Below, piece after piece: positions 10,399-20,920 of a stretch of DNA of 64,000 bases (its first letter is position 1; each line of letters opens with the position of its first letter). The notes beneath the pieces are model-generated. The model was not told the DNA's origin. It searched no databases and saw only the letters and a list, made by a program, of their open reading frames with translations. A program made the translations under genes and the position numbers. Origin of the DNA: Orenia metallireducens (GTDB lineage: Bacteria > Bacillota > Halanaerobiia > Halobacteroidales > Halobacteroidaceae); the NCBI RefSeq assembly GCF_003001995.1, contig NZ_PVNB01000020.1, forward strand, positions 16,012-80,011. The letters are read 5' to 3'.

Positions 10399-10828
10399 TA
10401 ATAAATTAAAGAGTAATGTAAATACTGCTAGAGCTTCTGGAAGTCAGGTGAGGAAAATTGAGGGGAGAAAGACCGATTTTTTAGAAGAGTTAACCAAGGT
10501 TCATGGTGTACAGATTAAGGGTAAATTAGATGAACTATTGGAGATGATTGACCAACAAGGTGAGCGGTTGAATAAACATCGTACTTTTAGAGAGTTAATT
10601 AGATATAAGAAGATGGTTAAGCAGTTTGTTAAGGAGACTGTAGGGCAGATGTATGATGTGCAAGAGGACTATAGTCCTATGCAAGGAAAGGTTCATACGA
10701 TAGTCAAGTCAGTAGATAAATCTTTAGAGGATTTAACTAAGATGATTCTCGATGAACAGTCATCACAATTAGATATTTTGGGGAAATTAGATGAGGTACG
10801 GGGAATGTTAGTAGATTTATATAGATAA
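10388..10828 (+). CDS. yaaR: YaaR family (DUF327) protein
   Basis: This 146-residue, highly charged helical protein fits DUF327 in length and in its conserved middle (DELLEMIDQQGERLNKHRTF) and later LIRYKKMVKQFVKETV. The family has no firm function. Its near-invariant place between tmk and holB supports the call, and the overlap with tmk suggests coupled translation. Several basic-acidic alternating helices make a structural or adaptor role likely, but that is a guess. Confidence 0.85.
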   Translation: MKIDNKLKSNVNTARASGSQVRKIEGRKTDFLEELTKVHGVQIKGKLDELLEMIDQQGERLNKHRTFRELIRYKKMVKQFVKETVGQMYDVQEDYSPMQGKVHTIVKSVDKSLEDLTKMILDEQSSQLDILGKLDEVRGMLVDLYR

Positions 10829-10840
10829 GGGGAGTTTTTC

Positions 10841-11860
10841 ATGTCTTTTAATCAAATAATAGGACAAGACCTAGCAAAAACTATATTAAAGAATGCACTA
10901 GTTCAACAAAGGTTAAGCCATGCCTACTTATTTACTGGTGAAGAGGGTTTAGGCAAAGATTCAACAGCCTTTGAATTTACTAAAGCAATTAATTGTCAAG
11001 AGAATGATAATGATTCTTGTAATCATTGTATATCCTGTAGAAAAGCCAATAATAAGAACCATCCAGATATTAAAGAGATTTATCCTGATGGTGCTTTTAT
11101 TAAAATAGATCAAATTCGTAAGTTGCAACAAGAGATTTTATATAAGCCTTATGAAAGTAAAAAGAAAGTCTATATAATTCATCAAGCTGATAAGATGAAT
11201 ACACAGGCTGCTAATAGTCTGCTTAAGACTTTAGAAGAACCTCCAAGCTATGCAATTATAATATTGATTACAAATAATTTAAATAAACTCCTACCTACCA
11301 TTATCTCAAGATGCCAATTGATTAGATTCCAATTAGTTGCTGATGATATTATTAAGGATAGTCTAATTCAAGACTATGATGTGTCAGAAGAAGAGGCAAC
11401 ATTATTTACTACTTTAGCAGGTGGAAGGTATAGATTTGCTTTAGAGTGGGTAGAGAATATAGATAAGGTAGAGGAAAGAAGAGAGATACTTAAAATAGCC
11501 AATTCTTTAAAGGATTTAACTAGAATCGAAAGCTTTGAATTTGTGCAAAAACTATTAGATGAACGGGATAAAGTTAATTTGATTTTAGATATGATTTTAA
11601 CCTGGTATCGGGATCTATTAATGGTTAAATTGGGTCAAAATAAGAATTTAATTAATATTGATTACTATAATAAGTTAAGTGATGAAGCCAAAGAGTGGAG
11701 AGTAGAAGGTATAGAAGCTATAATAAGATTGATAGAAGATAGCAGTAATATAATAAATAACTTAAATGTTAATCTACAGTTGGCTTTAGAGGTGTTATTT
11801 TTAAGGTTAAATAAATTAAGGAGGAAGAATTATGCCGCAAGTAATAGGAGCTACATTTAA
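10841..11860 (+). CDS. holB: DNA polymerase III delta-prime subunit
   Basis: This clamp-loader subunit is 339 residues long. It opens with FNQIIGQDLAKTILKNAL and HAYLFTGEEGLGKDSTA (P-loop-like, near residues 31-40), then a zinc-binding Cys group (CQENDNDSCNHCISC) near 50-65. The SRC sensor motif IISRCQLIRFQL is near residue 147. The last 29 bases overlap the start of ricT, whose ribosome binding site lies inside holB. Confidence 0.92.
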   Translation: MSFNQIIGQDLAKTILKNALVQQRLSHAYLFTGEEGLGKDSTAFEFTKAINCQENDNDSCNHCISCRKANNKNHPDIKEIYPDGAFIKIDQIRKLQQEILYKPYESKKKVYIIHQADKMNTQAANSLLKTLEEPPSYAIIILITNNLNKLLPTIISRCQLIRFQLVADDIIKDSLIQDYDVSEEEATLFTTLAGGRYRFALEWVENIDKVEERREILKIANSLKDLTRIESFEFVQKLLDERDKVNLILDMILTWYRDLLMVKLGQNKNLINIDYYNKLSDEAKEWRVEGIEAIIRLIEDSSNIINNLNVNLQLALEVLFLRLNKLRRKNYAASNRSYI

Positions 11861-12638
11861 AAAAGCAGGTAAAATATATTACTTTAAGCCTAATGGCATT
11901 GAGTTAAATATAGGTGATAAAATTCTTGCAGAAACTGCTCGTGGCTTAGAGCTAGGAGAAGTTATTATAGATTCTAAAGAGATTGCTAAAGTTAATTCAA
12001 AATCAGAGTTAAAGCCAATAAAGAAGAAAGCCGATGACAATGATATACAGCAAGCTAAGAGGAATGAAAAGGAAGCAGAAAAGGCTTTTGAAATCTGCGA
12101 AGAGAAGATAGCAGAACATAAATTACCAATGAAATTGATCGATTCAGAGTATACCTTTGACAAAGGTAAGTTGTTATTCTATTTTACGGCTGATGGAAGG
12201 ATAGATTTTAGGGAATTGGTTAAGGATTTAGCATCGATATTTAGAACAAGAATAGAACTACGACAAATAGGTGTCAGGGATGAAACTAAATTAATGGGTG
12301 GTATTGGTCAATGTGGTAGAAGTCTGTGTTGTAAGACCTTTTTAAGGGAATTTGATCCAATTACTATTAAGATGGCTAAAGACCAAGACTTATCACTAAA
12401 TCCAGAGAAAATTTCTGGGATTTGTGGTCGATTAATGTGTTGTTTAAAGTATGAATCTGATAATTATTTAGAGACTAAAGATGATTTACCTGATATAGGT
12501 GAAGAAGTAGAGATTGGAGAAGAGGTTGGCACAGTCACTGGATTGAATGTGGTTAAAGAGACTTTAACGGTAGAATTAAGTGGTCAAGAGAGTATTGAAG
12601 TATCTGCTGATGATATTGAAGAGAAAAAAGAGGATTAA
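11832..12638 (+). CDS. ricT: PSP1-domain protein RicT (YaaT)
   Basis: This 268-residue protein carries the PSP1 domain with the conserved segment GGIGQCGRSLCCKTFL and GICGRLMCCLKYE; paired cysteines are the family hallmark. In Bacillus subtilis, RicT with RicA and RicF modulates RNase Y mRNA processing and phosphorelay output affecting sporulation and competence; carry-over here is by homology. The gene starts inside holB after AAGGAGGA. Confidence 0.93.
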   Translation: MPQVIGATFKKAGKIYYFKPNGIELNIGDKILAETARGLELGEVIIDSKEIAKVNSKSELKPIKKKADDNDIQQAKRNEKEAEKAFEICEEKIAEHKLPMKLIDSEYTFDKGKLLFYFTADGRIDFRELVKDLASIFRTRIELRQIGVRDETKLMGGIGQCGRSLCCKTFLREFDPITIKMAKDQDLSLNPEKISGICGRLMCCLKYESDNYLETKDDLPDIGEEVEIGEEVGTVTGLNVVKETLTVELSGQESIEVSADDIEEKKED

Positions 12639-12695
12639 TAGTGTAGGATATAGAATATTGAGGAATAAGACTTTGGGGATATGGAGGTTGCAATA

Positions 12696-13040
12696 GTGGA
12701 AGAGATTATTAGTCTTTTGGCTCATTTTCAGGAAGAGTTACAGGTTTTGACTAATGATTTTCAGAAGATGAAGAATACGATTTATAATATATATAAAGAG
12801 AATGAGAAACTGAAAGAAGAGAATCAAAACCTAAAGAAGTTACTTTTTACTAAAGAAGAGGAAGAGGAGCCTGACCAAGAGGGAGGAATGGGTTATGATA
12901 ATTTAACTCGTTTATATAGAGAAGGTTTCCATGTCTGTCATCTTAACTTTGGAGAAGGGCGTGAGAGTGACTGTTTATTCTGTATGGGACTCTTAGACAA
13001 TAATTTAGATGAAGTGGAGGAAGAATCTAGTGATAAATAG
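12696..13040 (+). CDS. yabA: Replication initiation control protein YabA
   Basis: The N-terminal half is a leucine-zipper-like coiled coil (residues about 1-55). The C-terminal half has a zinc-binding set [18 protein letters not shown]. YabA bridges DnaA and the sliding clamp to restrain replication initiation. I choose GTG 12696 because GGAGG at 12683-12687 lies correctly in front of it; the in-frame ATG at 12681 overlaps that site. The product is 114 residues. It overlaps the next gene by 11 bases. Confidence 0.93.
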   Translation: MEEIISLLAHFQEELQVLTNDFQKMKNTIYNIYKENEKLKEENQNLKKLLFTKEEEEEPDQEGGMGYDNLTRLYREGFHVCHLNFGEGRESDCLFCMGLLDNNLDEVEEESSDK

Positions 13041-13779
13041 AGTTAATTTAAAAAAGACAGAGCGCTTGGATGATCTATTAATTGATGATTTGAAATTAAT
13101 TCAGAATCCTGATTACTTCTGTTTTTCACTGGATGCTGTTCTACTTGCTAATTTTGCTAGTCCTAAAAAGAACTCCAAGGTTTTAGATATAGGTACAGGC
13201 AGTGGAATTATCCCTCATTTAATGCAGGCTAAATATCAAGTCGAGAAGATTTATGGTATTGATATTCAAGCAGAATTAATTGATATGGCCAAACGTAGTG
13301 CCAAATACAATAATATAGAAGATAAATTAGAGTTTATTAATGCTAATATCAAGAATGGGTTAGAAGTATTTAAAAGGGAGAGCTTTGATTATATCATCAG
13401 TAATCCACCTTATATGAAGGCTAGCAGTGGCAAGATTAATCTGGAGGATAAAGTAGCTATTGCCCGCCATGAGATAGAGTGTGACTTAGAAGATATTATT
13501 AAGATGAGTAGCCAATTACTTAAGTATCGAGGTAAGGTTGCTTATGTTTATAGAACTCAGCGATTAGCTGAGTTATTATCTTTGATGGACAAGTATAATT
13601 TAGCTGCTAAGAGGTTAAGGTTGATTCATTCACAGATTGATAAAGAGGCTAAGTTATTTTTGGTAGAAGGTGTTAAAGGTGGAGGCGTTGGTCTAGATAT
13701 TTTAGCTCCTTTAATTCTTAATGATGATAAAGGGAACTATACTGAAGAGGTAAAGAAGATTTATTTTCCTGAGAAGTAA
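13030..13779 (+). CDS. trmN6: tRNA1(Val) adenine-37 N6-methyltransferase (YabB/TrmN6 family)
   Basis: This Rossmann-fold methyltransferase has the SAM motif [15 protein letters not shown] near residue 49 and the catalytic NPPY motif (YIISNPPYM) near residue 124. The length of 249 residues is normal. The GTG start at 13030 follows GGAGG by 9 bases within the yabA end; an ATG at 13009 is in frame but lacks spacing. The tRNA position is taken from the family, not from this sequence. Confidence 0.88.
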   Translation: MINRVNLKKTERLDDLLIDDLKLIQNPDYFCFSLDAVLLANFASPKKNSKVLDIGTGSGIIPHLMQAKYQVEKIYGIDIQAELIDMAKRSAKYNNIEDKLEFINANIKNGLEVFKRESFDYIISNPPYMKASSGKINLEDKVAIARHEIECDLEDIIKMSSQLLKYRGKVAYVYRTQRLAELLSLMDKYNLAAKRLRLIHSQIDKEAKLFLVEGVKGGGVGLDILAPLILNDDKGNYTEEVKKIYFPEK

Positions 13780-13805
13780 TTGATTCTTCTTTAAAGGGTG
13801 GTTAG

Positions 13806-14060
13806 ATGTCTAATTATGTTTACATACTACAGTGTGCTGATAATACTTTATATACTGGTTATACTAATGATTTAGAGAGAAGGATTAACCTGCATAACTC
13901 TGGTAAGGGTGCTAAATATACTCGGGGTAGAACCCCTGTTAAGCTCCGTTATTTTGAAGAGTATCAGACTAAGAGTGAAGCTATGAAGCGGGAATATGCT
14001 ATTAAACAGTTGAAAAGGCAGGATAAATTGAGATTAATAAAGGGTGATATAGATGGATGA
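13806..14060 (+). CDS. yazA: GIY-YIG domain protein (YazA/UPF0213)
   Basis: This 84-residue single-domain protein begins [17 protein letters not shown], the YVY...YTG form of the GIY-YIG nuclease core, with the conserved Arg (ERRINLH) and later [11 protein letters not shown]. The family is structurally related to homing nucleases and UvrC; a physiological substrate is not established. It is in its usual place before rsmI and overlaps it by 8 bases. Confidence 0.92.
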   Translation: MSNYVYILQCADNTLYTGYTNDLERRINLHNSGKGAKYTRGRTPVKLRYFEEYQTKSEAMKREYAIKQLKRQDKLRLIKGDIDG

Positions 14061-14904
14061 AGGGATTTTATATGTCTGTGGGACTCCAATTGGGAATTTA
14101 GATGATATTACCTTGCGTGCTTTAAATACATTAAAAGAGGTTGATTTGATTGCTGCTGAGGATACTCGGCATACTAGAAAATTACTCAATCATTATCAGA
14201 TTGAAGCCAAATTAACCAGTTATCATGAACATAATGAATTAGAGAAGAGTAAGGAGCTTTTAGAGAGATTAAGAGGCGGATTAGATGTTGCTTTGGTCTC
14301 TGATGCAGGGATGCCAGGAATATCTGATCCAGGATATAGGTTAATCTCTTTGCTTAGAGAAGAAGGGATTAAGGTTGTTCCAATCCCTGGTCCTACAGCT
14401 ATGACCACAGCCTTGGTCATTTCAGGGTTGCCAACAGACCGTTTTGCCTTTGAAGGTTTTCTACCTAGAAAGAAGAATGAGCGGAGAAGTTATTTAGAGG
14501 GCCTAAAAGGGGAAGAGAGGACACTAATATTTTATGAAGCACCCCATCGTTTGACCAAGACCTTAGCTGATATCTTAGAGGTATTGGGAGATAGGAAGAT
14601 AGCTTTATGCAGGGAGCTGACTAAGAAGTTTGAAGAGACGATTAGTGGCAAAGTCAGTGAACTGCTAGAGGAGTTTAAAGAGGATTCCCCTAGAGGTGAG
14701 ATGGTCTTGGTTGTTGAAGGTGGAGTAATTCAGCAAGATGAAGAGCTAGAGGAGTGGAGAGGTCTATCTATTTTAGATCATCTAGAAAGTTTAATGGCAG
14801 ATGGTTTGACTAAGAAGAAAGCTATTAAAGAAGTGGCTAAATTACGTTCCTTACCCAAAAATGAAGTTTATCAGATTGCCACTAAGATAAAAGTTAATAT
14901 ATAA
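14053..14904 (+). CDS. rsmI: 16S rRNA (cytidine-1402-2'-O)-methyltransferase
   Basis: This 283-residue SAM methyltransferase of the tetrapyrrole methylase fold opens [19 protein letters not shown]. It continues [15 protein letters not shown] near residue 36, [16 protein letters not shown] near 82 and [19 protein letters not shown] near 110. It modifies C1402 in the ribosomal decoding centre. It ends the tmk-rsmI run; a GC-rich imperfect hairpin at about 14908-14940 may terminate transcription. Confidence 0.95.
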   Translation: MDEGILYVCGTPIGNLDDITLRALNTLKEVDLIAAEDTRHTRKLLNHYQIEAKLTSYHEHNELEKSKELLERLRGGLDVALVSDAGMPGISDPGYRLISLLREEGIKVVPIPGPTAMTTALVISGLPTDRFAFEGFLPRKKNERRSYLEGLKGEERTLIFYEAPHRLTKTLADILEVLGDRKIALCRELTKKFEETISGKVSELLEEFKEDSPRGEMVLVVEGGVIQQDEELEEWRGLSILDHLESLMADGLTKKKAIKEVAKLRSLPKNEVYQIATKIKVNI

Positions 14905-14981
14905 ATGGAGAGGGAGGGCTGGAGAAGCTCTTCTTTTTGTATATTTTAACCTTTGCGGATAGTAAGAGATGGTTTAGGAAG

Positions 14982-15090
14982 CATTGTAATATTAAGATAG
15001 TTCAAGTTAAGGTTAAGTCTAAGTAAAATATTGAAAAGTGATCTTATGATCTACTCAATCTTGATCTTAGACTTATAATACTTAAATTGG
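14982..15090. repeat. Degenerate hairpin element related to the TTGCGACACTTT family
   Basis: Imperfect arms sharing TAAGTCTAAG/CTTAGACTTA flank the motif AAGTGATCTTATGATCTACTCAA. This resembles the core of the elements at 30753 and 36213 (AGTGTTTTTATGATTTACTCAA). The terminal repeats are no longer recognisable, so I treat it as an old copy. Confidence 0.45.
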
Positions 15091-15159
15091 CAAATAAAAG
15101 AAAAGTTCTTAAGCAGGAAGTTCTTTTTAGATGTTGAAGATTAAAGATAAAGGTTGGTG

Positions 15160-16179
15160 ATGAAGATGCTCCTAACAGAAGATTTGAAGTTCTTATTAAA
15201 GGACTGTAATGATAAATTAAAAGAGAAGTATGAGAATCAATCTAATCTTGGTAAAAAGGATTTACGCCGATTGATTAGTAAGATGGCGGAGTTTATCAGT
15301 TTAAATAGAATGAAAAAAGTAGAGATTGATAAGTTAATTAAAGGTAGACCTATTATTGGGGTAGATGGCTCAGTCAATAAACAGGGTAAGGTCTATCCCC
15401 ATTATATTGAGCTCTTACAGGCTTTGGCTAAAAGTACTGATAGAAGTCAATCGGGCATCGTTAGGCATGATATCTTCAGTCCCATGATTGAAAAGGATAA
15501 GCAGAATATCTTAAAGAAGGTATCTATTGCAAATAATAAGGTTGATGAAGATAGTAAGGTCTATGCTCAAGAGGTAGCAGGAAAGATTAGGAGTTCATTA
15601 TTGGCTAGCTTAGAGGTGTTGGTAGCTTATGATAGCATATTAAAATGGAATCCAAGTTTGATAATGATGGATGGTTCTTTAGCTAGATATAAGATTCAGG
15701 CTGAAGAGGAGTGGGAAGAGCTAGTAGAGTTGGCTTTAAAGAGAGAGGTCTTGATTGTCGGAGTTATCGAAGAGATAGGAACCCATGATTTAAGCCTAGC
15801 TTTAGGTGATGATTTACCTAATAAGATGGTTGACATGTATGACAGGGAGCTAATGTTTGGTCTATTAGAAATAGGAGAGATGATGTTATTTGCTGACCCA
15901 AAGGATCAACTTAAAAAGGCCTTTGTCAGAAGTTCTCGTGATCCTGGGGTAATTGGAATAGATCTCTTAAAGGAGCAGAGTAGTGTGATCAAGGATGTGG
16001 CTAGCTTAGTCTATTCTTTAACTCCAGAAGCAGGCAGGGGAATTCCAATCTGGCTTGATATCGTTGATGAAGAGGTCAGAATTAGCAATAAGATGATGGA
16101 GATGATTATTGATAACTATCTAGATCCTACTTTGAAACAGCGGTTATTCCATTCTAAAAGAGCAGATAGAGTTTACTAA
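15160..16179 (+). CDS. nurA: NurA-domain 5'-3' nuclease
   Basis: The NurA domain occupies most of the 339 residues. PIIGVDGSVNKQGKVYPHY near residue 65 carries the first catalytic Asp, SLIMMDGSLARYKIQ lies near 165, and a C-terminal IPIWLDIVDEEVRIS follows. NurA pairs with the HerA translocase to resect DNA ends; the herA gene follows after 56 bases. TTG 15154 and GTG 15157 also lie just ahead, and I favour ATG 15160 for its spacing from AAAGG. The pair sits between rsmI and metG, where many Firmicutes carry abrB. Confidence 0.85.
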   Translation: MKMLLTEDLKFLLKDCNDKLKEKYENQSNLGKKDLRRLISKMAEFISLNRMKKVEIDKLIKGRPIIGVDGSVNKQGKVYPHYIELLQALAKSTDRSQSGIVRHDIFSPMIEKDKQNILKKVSIANNKVDEDSKVYAQEVAGKIRSSLLASLEVLVAYDSILKWNPSLIMMDGSLARYKIQAEEEWEELVELALKREVLIVGVIEEIGTHDLSLALGDDLPNKMVDMYDRELMFGLLEIGEMMLFADPKDQLKKAFVRSSRDPGVIGIDLLKEQSSVIKDVASLVYSLTPEAGRGIPIWLDIVDEEVRISNKMMEMIIDNYLDPTLKQRLFHSKRADRVY

Positions 16180-16235
16180 GGCAATGCATAATTTATAATT
16201 AATAATTGATAATTAAAGATGGAAGGTGGTTTAAT

Positions 16236-18077
16236 ATGCAGGTAGTAGGTTTGACTACTCAGCAGGAGGTTTATGTAGCTTCTAAAGAGAGAAAGTTTAG
16301 AATCAATGAGATGCTAAAGATAGTAGATGAAAGTTTAGGTACTCCATTAGGTGAAGTTGTAGAAACACAGGCTTATAATAGATACATACCATTATCAATA
16401 GATAAGGGATTTGTAGATAAAGGGGTTATTGCCTCACTACAGAGTATAGGCTATAACATCTCTGAAGATGAGATTAATATTGCTAAGGTAAGATTACTTA
16501 AAGAAGCACCTTACCCTATAAAGACTGGTTCTAATGTAGTAAGTCCTGAATTCAGTGAAGTAAAGAGTCTTTTGGTCAAAGAAAGACCAGAAGATGGTCT
16601 GGTTCTTGGTGTGATCAAGGGGACAGAAGAGATGGGCCAAGAGATGGATGAAGAGCTAAAGGATATAGCCCCTTTATTTGAAGATGAGGAGGTAATTCCC
16701 CAAATAGGAGTTCCTTTCAACTTTAAGGTCAAGGCGATGCATCAATATCCCCATATTGGAATTATAGGTGGGTCTGGTTCAGGTAAATCCTTTGGGATGA
16801 GGGTTATCCTAGAAGAGTTGATGAAATTAAGAGTACCAACTATCGTCTTTGATCCTCACTTTGAGATGGATTTTAGTACAAAATTTGAAAAATTAGCTGA
16901 TAAATATGCCAATGACTTTAGTAATGATTTTGAAGTTTATCAGATTGGACAGACTGTAGGGGTTAACTTTAGTGATTTAAGTACTAAGGATTTATCTGAT
17001 TTATTGGCAGCAGCGAGTAGTTTGAGTGATTCTATGATTAATGCTGTTCAGAGCTTACATCATAAGAGAGATAGCTTATTAAGCTTTAAAGGGAGATTAG
17101 AAGATCTGCAAAAGGCTCAAGAACTAGGAAGAAAACGCCTAGAAAGAGATGTAAAAAGTGGTGCAGTAGAGGGTGATTTAAAGGAAGAGTACCAGATGTA
17201 TTTGGAGCTGTTAGATGCTTATGGGAATTTACCTCCTAGCTCAGTTAGTGGTCTAATTTGGAGGCTGAATCGTTTAGAGAGAGAAGGACTATTTAGCCAC
17301 AGCATTGATCAGATTGAAGTAGGGATTAAAGAGCGTAAACTGGTAGTTATCCAAGGTCCAATCTGGTTATTACAGGTATTTGCTACTTATGTCTTAGGAA
17401 CATTATATCGTAAGCGCAGAGACTATAAAGATGCTCAATATCGTCAACAGGAGGTAGACTACTTCCCTCCTTTTGTAATTGCAACTGATGAGGCCCATAA
17501 CTTTGCTCCTAAAGGCTATGATGCTCCAGCCAATAAGGTGATTAAAGAGATTGCTCAAGAGGGGAGAAAGTATGGAACTTTCTTAATTTTAGCTACTCAA
17601 AGACCGACCTTATTAGATGAGACTGTAACGGCACAGTTGAATACTAAATTTGTCTTTAGAACCGTTAGAGCCAGTGATATTGAGACGATTAAGCAGGAGA
17701 CAGATCTGACAGCAGAAGAGGCTAAACGGTTACCTTATTTGCGTTCTGGAGATACCTTTGTCTCTTCAGCTATCTTTGGTAGAACCTTAGCAGTTAGAAT
17801 CAGAGCTTCTAAGACTGAAAGTCCTCATACTGAGAACCCTTTTGAAGAATTAAATAACCATAGTGAAGCAGAGGATGATAAGTTGTATCAAGCTATCGTA
17901 AATAGCCTTCCTATAGATAGCAATGATATGATGTCAAAGTTAGAGGAGATTAATGATAGATTAGATGTAGTGCTAGAAAGAAATATTCTAGCAGACAAAT
18001 TAGATGATTTGGCAGAAAAGGGGAAGATTGTTGCTAGAAAATCAATTTTCGGTAAAATTTATGAAGAGATAGAATAA
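16236..18077 (+). CDS. herA: HerA-type DNA translocase ATPase (DUF87)
   Basis: This 613-residue protein has the HerA N-terminal barrel followed by a RecA/FtsK-like motor. The Walker A sequence is IGIIGGSGSGKSFGM near residue 178. Walker B is FVIATDEAHNFAP near 413, and LATQRP near 452 resembles the sensor segment. A helical insertion lies between them. HerA forms a hexamer that drives NurA. The ATG at 16236 follows GGAAGGTGG; an upstream in-frame start at 16206 has no site. The 26-base gap after nurA contains AT-rich repeats (TAATTTATAATTAATAATTG). Confidence 0.9.
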   Translation: MQVVGLTTQQEVYVASKERKFRINEMLKIVDESLGTPLGEVVETQAYNRYIPLSIDKGFVDKGVIASLQSIGYNISEDEINIAKVRLLKEAPYPIKTGSNVVSPEFSEVKSLLVKERPEDGLVLGVIKGTEEMGQEMDEELKDIAPLFEDEEVIPQIGVPFNFKVKAMHQYPHIGIIGGSGSGKSFGMRVILEELMKLRVPTIVFDPHFEMDFSTKFEKLADKYANDFSNDFEVYQIGQTVGVNFSDLSTKDLSDLLAAASSLSDSMINAVQSLHHKRDSLLSFKGRLEDLQKAQELGRKRLERDVKSGAVEGDLKEEYQMYLELLDAYGNLPPSSVSGLIWRLNRLEREGLFSHSIDQIEVGIKERKLVVIQGPIWLLQVFATYVLGTLYRKRRDYKDAQYRQQEVDYFPPFVIATDEAHNFAPKGYDAPANKVIKEIAQEGRKYGTFLILATQRPTLLDETVTAQLNTKFVFRTVRASDIETIKQETDLTAEEAKRLPYLRSGDTFVSSAIFGRTLAVRIRASKTESPHTENPFEELNNHSEAEDDKLYQAIVNSLPIDSNDMMSKLEEINDRLDVVLERNILADKLDDLAEKGKIVARKSIFGKIYEEIE

Positions 18078-18183
18078 TATCACTGGGAATAATGTTGTTG
18101 AGATTAAAGGTGATTTGACAATGTTGTAGAATAAATAATGTAGTGATATTTTAATATAAGAAGATAAGGGGGAGGAATTTGAC

Positions 18184-19416
18184 TTGAAAAGTTTGGGACG
18201 TAATTTTAAGATCAGTTTAAGGGTTAAATTTGTGTTTGCAGTAATTGTTTCTTTACTGATAGGTTCATTTATTGCCGATAAATTAAACTTGTTTATTTCA
18301 AGCAATATTTATCAAGGAGATTTTTTAGTTTATGTCACAACAGTTATTCAGGGAATTATTATAACTGGAATGATTTTATTGTTAACCAATCGCTTAATTA
18401 TAAAACCGATCAATAACATGACTAAGTTAACTCGTCAAGTATCTAAGGGGAATTTGGATATTGATGTTAATAAAGTAAAACGCAATGATGAGATAGGCTC
18501 TCTACAAACAGAGTTAAACAAGATGATAATAAGTATGAATAAAATGCTAGAAAAGATTAATAGCACCACTAATCGTGTAGAGAGTATAAGCTCTGATCTG
18601 GCTAGAGCCTCTGAAGAGTCAGGGATGATGAGTCAGCAAGCAGCTCATTCTATACAGGATATAGCCTTTAAGTCACAGCAAGAGGTTAATCTAGTAGAGG
18701 GATTGAAAATGAGTATTAGGGAAATCAGTGGTAGTGCAGGTAATAGTAAATACTCCATTCAAGCAGTATCTGATGTTGCTAATACTGGTAATGAAGTTAT
18801 CGGTGATGCTGTTAATATGATTACAGAACTTGCTCAAAGAATCAATAAATCTACAGTGATAGTAGAAGAGATGAATGAATTTACTCAAAACATTAGCCGT
18901 TTTGTAGATGCTATTACAGGAATAGCGGAACAGACAAACTTATTAGCGTTAAATGCATCTATTGAAGCAGCTAGAGCTGGTGAAGCTGGTCAAGGTTTTT
19001 CAGTAGTGGCTGAAGAGATTAGAGAGTTGGCAGTAGAATCAAATAAGGCTGCTGAGGATATAGTTGCTTTACTTAAAGATATGACTAAAAAATCTAAAAC
19101 AACTGTTGATGAAATGAGGCTGGGTAGAGATAAAGCCAATTCTGGTCTTGAGATAATTAATCAGGCTGATCAATCCTTTGCTGATATAAAGAATAGAATC
19201 AATAGTCTTCATAATACTTTAGATAGTATAATGGAGATTATGGAGGGAGTTGCTACCTTTACAGAAGATATCTCTGGTGCAGCTCAAGAAGTAGCTGCTA
19301 TTAGTCAAGAGCAGTCTGCAGATGCTGAAGAAACATCGGCTTTAGCAAATGAGCTAGATATATTAGTAACTGATTTACAGCAGCTAGTTGAAGAGATACA
19401 TCTACATCGAGATTAG
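18184..19416 (+). CDS. Methyl-accepting chemotaxis protein with minimal sensor region
   Basis: This 410-residue receptor has two transmembrane segments (about residues 14-34 and 45-68) separated by only a short loop. A HAMP domain ([20 protein letters not shown]) and a long cytoplasmic signalling coiled coil follow. The hairpin tip [19 protein letters not shown] is intact. With no periplasmic ligand domain it may sense membrane state or work through partners. The TTG start follows GGGGGAGG. It is 44% or so identical by eye to the next gene and most likely arose with it by duplication; the identity is only an estimate. Confidence 0.9.
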   Translation: MKSLGRNFKISLRVKFVFAVIVSLLIGSFIADKLNLFISSNIYQGDFLVYVTTVIQGIIITGMILLLTNRLIIKPINNMTKLTRQVSKGNLDIDVNKVKRNDEIGSLQTELNKMIISMNKMLEKINSTTNRVESISSDLARASEESGMMSQQAAHSIQDIAFKSQQEVNLVEGLKMSIREISGSAGNSKYSIQAVSDVANTGNEVIGDAVNMITELAQRINKSTVIVEEMNEFTQNISRFVDAITGIAEQTNLLALNASIEAARAGEAGQGFSVVAEEIRELAVESNKAAEDIVALLKDMTKKSKTTVDEMRLGRDKANSGLEIINQADQSFADIKNRINSLHNTLDSIMEIMEGVATFTEDISGAAQEVAAISQEQSADAEETSALANELDILVTDLQQLVEEIHLHRD

Positions 19417-19430
19417 ACTCTTTTAAATAA

Positions 19431-19470
19431 AGGATATTCTAATAATATTATTAGAATATCCTCTATTTTT
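19431..19470 (+). terminator. Intrinsic terminator between the two chemoreceptor genes
   Basis: A perfect 32-base palindrome (19431-19462, arm AGGATATTCTAATAAT) is followed by CTATTTTT, so the two receptor genes are probably transcribed separately. Confidence 0.85.
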
Positions 19471-19600
19471 GCTTGAAAATTAGTATTAATGTAGTATTTA
19501 AGCAAAAATTATTTTAATATACCTTTATGAAAAAGGAATTTGTAGTATTTTATAGAATTAAATATATAATTATAAGTATGTAAATGAGGGGGTATAAAAA

Positions 19601-20842
19601 GTGGGGTTAAAATCTAAGAAGTCTTCTAATATAGGGTTGAGTTTGAGGTATAAGTTTGCATTAGTATTACTATTATCTTTATCTGCAGGGCCTACTTTGG
19701 CTCAATTGGCAAAAGGATACATTATGGAGCATTCTATGGGGCTAAACCCAGTTATCATTTCGGCTATTACCAATATTATTATAAGTATGATAGTGATACA
19801 AGCTCTAACTGAATTTATGATTATCAGACCTATTAAACAGATGATTAAGTTAGTCAAGAACATAGGTAGAGATGAGTTAAAGGAAGAGGATTTAAAGTTC
19901 CAACGTTCAGGTGAGATTGGTTATTTACAGCGAGAGCTAGGGAATATGATATTAGATATGAATAAGATGTTAAAAGAGATTAATTATACTACTACTGAGG
20001 TAAGTCAAGTAAGCAAGGAGTTATCTGTATCTACTAGACAAGCAGATGAGATGGCTATTAGATCTGCTGAAGCTATTGGAGAGGTAGCAAGCAGTGCTGA
20101 GCAGAATGTTAATTTAATTCAAGGATTATCAGATAATATTCAGAGGATAAATGGGAATATTACTGATAATAATCAGATATCCATTAGAGATATCTCTAAG
20201 GCTGCTAATGAAGGAAATGAGATTATCAGTCGTGCTGTAGAAGTAATGGAAGAGATTGACTTAAGCATCAATAATTCTGCAACAACAGTGGATAAGTTGA
20301 ATAGTTTTACTCAAGAGATTAGCAATTTTGTTGGTGCTATTACTAATATAGCAGAACAGACAAATCTGTTAGCATTAAATGCTAGTATTGAGGCTGCAAG
20401 GGCAGGAGAGCATGGCAAAGGCTTTGCAGTTGTAGCTGAAGAGATTAGACAGTTGGCAGAAGAATCTAATAAATCTGCTGAAGATATAGTAGATTTAATT
20501 AAGCAGATGAAAAGACAATCTGAAGATACTGTAAAAGAGATGGAAGTTGGGCGTGAAAAGGCTGATACTGGTTTAGATATTATCAATCAGGCTAATAAAG
20601 AATTTATTACCATTAAGGATAAGGTAAATGAATTAGATATGGCGTTAGATAAGGCTGTATCTTCTAGTGAGGATATAGCCAGTTTTGTAGAAGAGATATC
20701 TGCTTCGGCAGAAGAGGTAGCTGCTATTAGTCAGGAACAGTCTGTTGAGGCAGAAAAATCTTCAGAGACTGTTGGCAAATTGGAAGCAGTTGTTGCTGAC
20801 TTAGAAAAATTAGTTGAAGAGATTAATTTATCAAAAGAATAA
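19601..20842 (+). CDS. Methyl-accepting chemotaxis protein, paralogue of the upstream gene
   Basis: This 413-residue protein has the same plan: an N-terminal membrane segment near 15-33, a second near 47-70, then a HAMP-like linker ([18 protein letters not shown]) and signalling domain. The tip is [19 protein letters not shown]. The GTG at 19601 follows GAGGGGG. It likewise lacks an extracellular sensor domain. Candidate methylation helices flank the tip, but no residues can be assigned with confidence. Confidence 0.9.
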   Translation: MGLKSKKSSNIGLSLRYKFALVLLLSLSAGPTLAQLAKGYIMEHSMGLNPVIISAITNIIISMIVIQALTEFMIIRPIKQMIKLVKNIGRDELKEEDLKFQRSGEIGYLQRELGNMILDMNKMLKEINYTTTEVSQVSKELSVSTRQADEMAIRSAEAIGEVASSAEQNVNLIQGLSDNIQRINGNITDNNQISIRDISKAANEGNEIISRAVEVMEEIDLSINNSATTVDKLNSFTQEISNFVGAITNIAEQTNLLALNASIEAARAGEHGKGFAVVAEEIRQLAEESNKSAEDIVDLIKQMKRQSEDTVKEMEVGREKADTGLDIINQANKEFITIKDKVNELDMALDKAVSSSEDIASFVEEISASAEEVAAISQEQSVEAEKSSETVGKLEAVVADLEKLVEEINLSKE

Positions 20843-20853
20843 TTTTCTTTAAC

Positions 20854-20882
20854 TTGACAAAACTATTAATATCTTGTATATT
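20854..20882 (+). promoter_or_regulatory. Sigma-A promoter of the metG leader
   Basis: TTGACA (20854-20859), a 17-base spacer and TATATT (20877-20882) lie upstream of the T-box leader and of a partial duplicate of its 5' end. Confidence 0.8.
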
Positions 20883-20920
20883 TTAAACTAAGTTCTGGAT
20901 ATTAAAAGTCAATTAAATAT

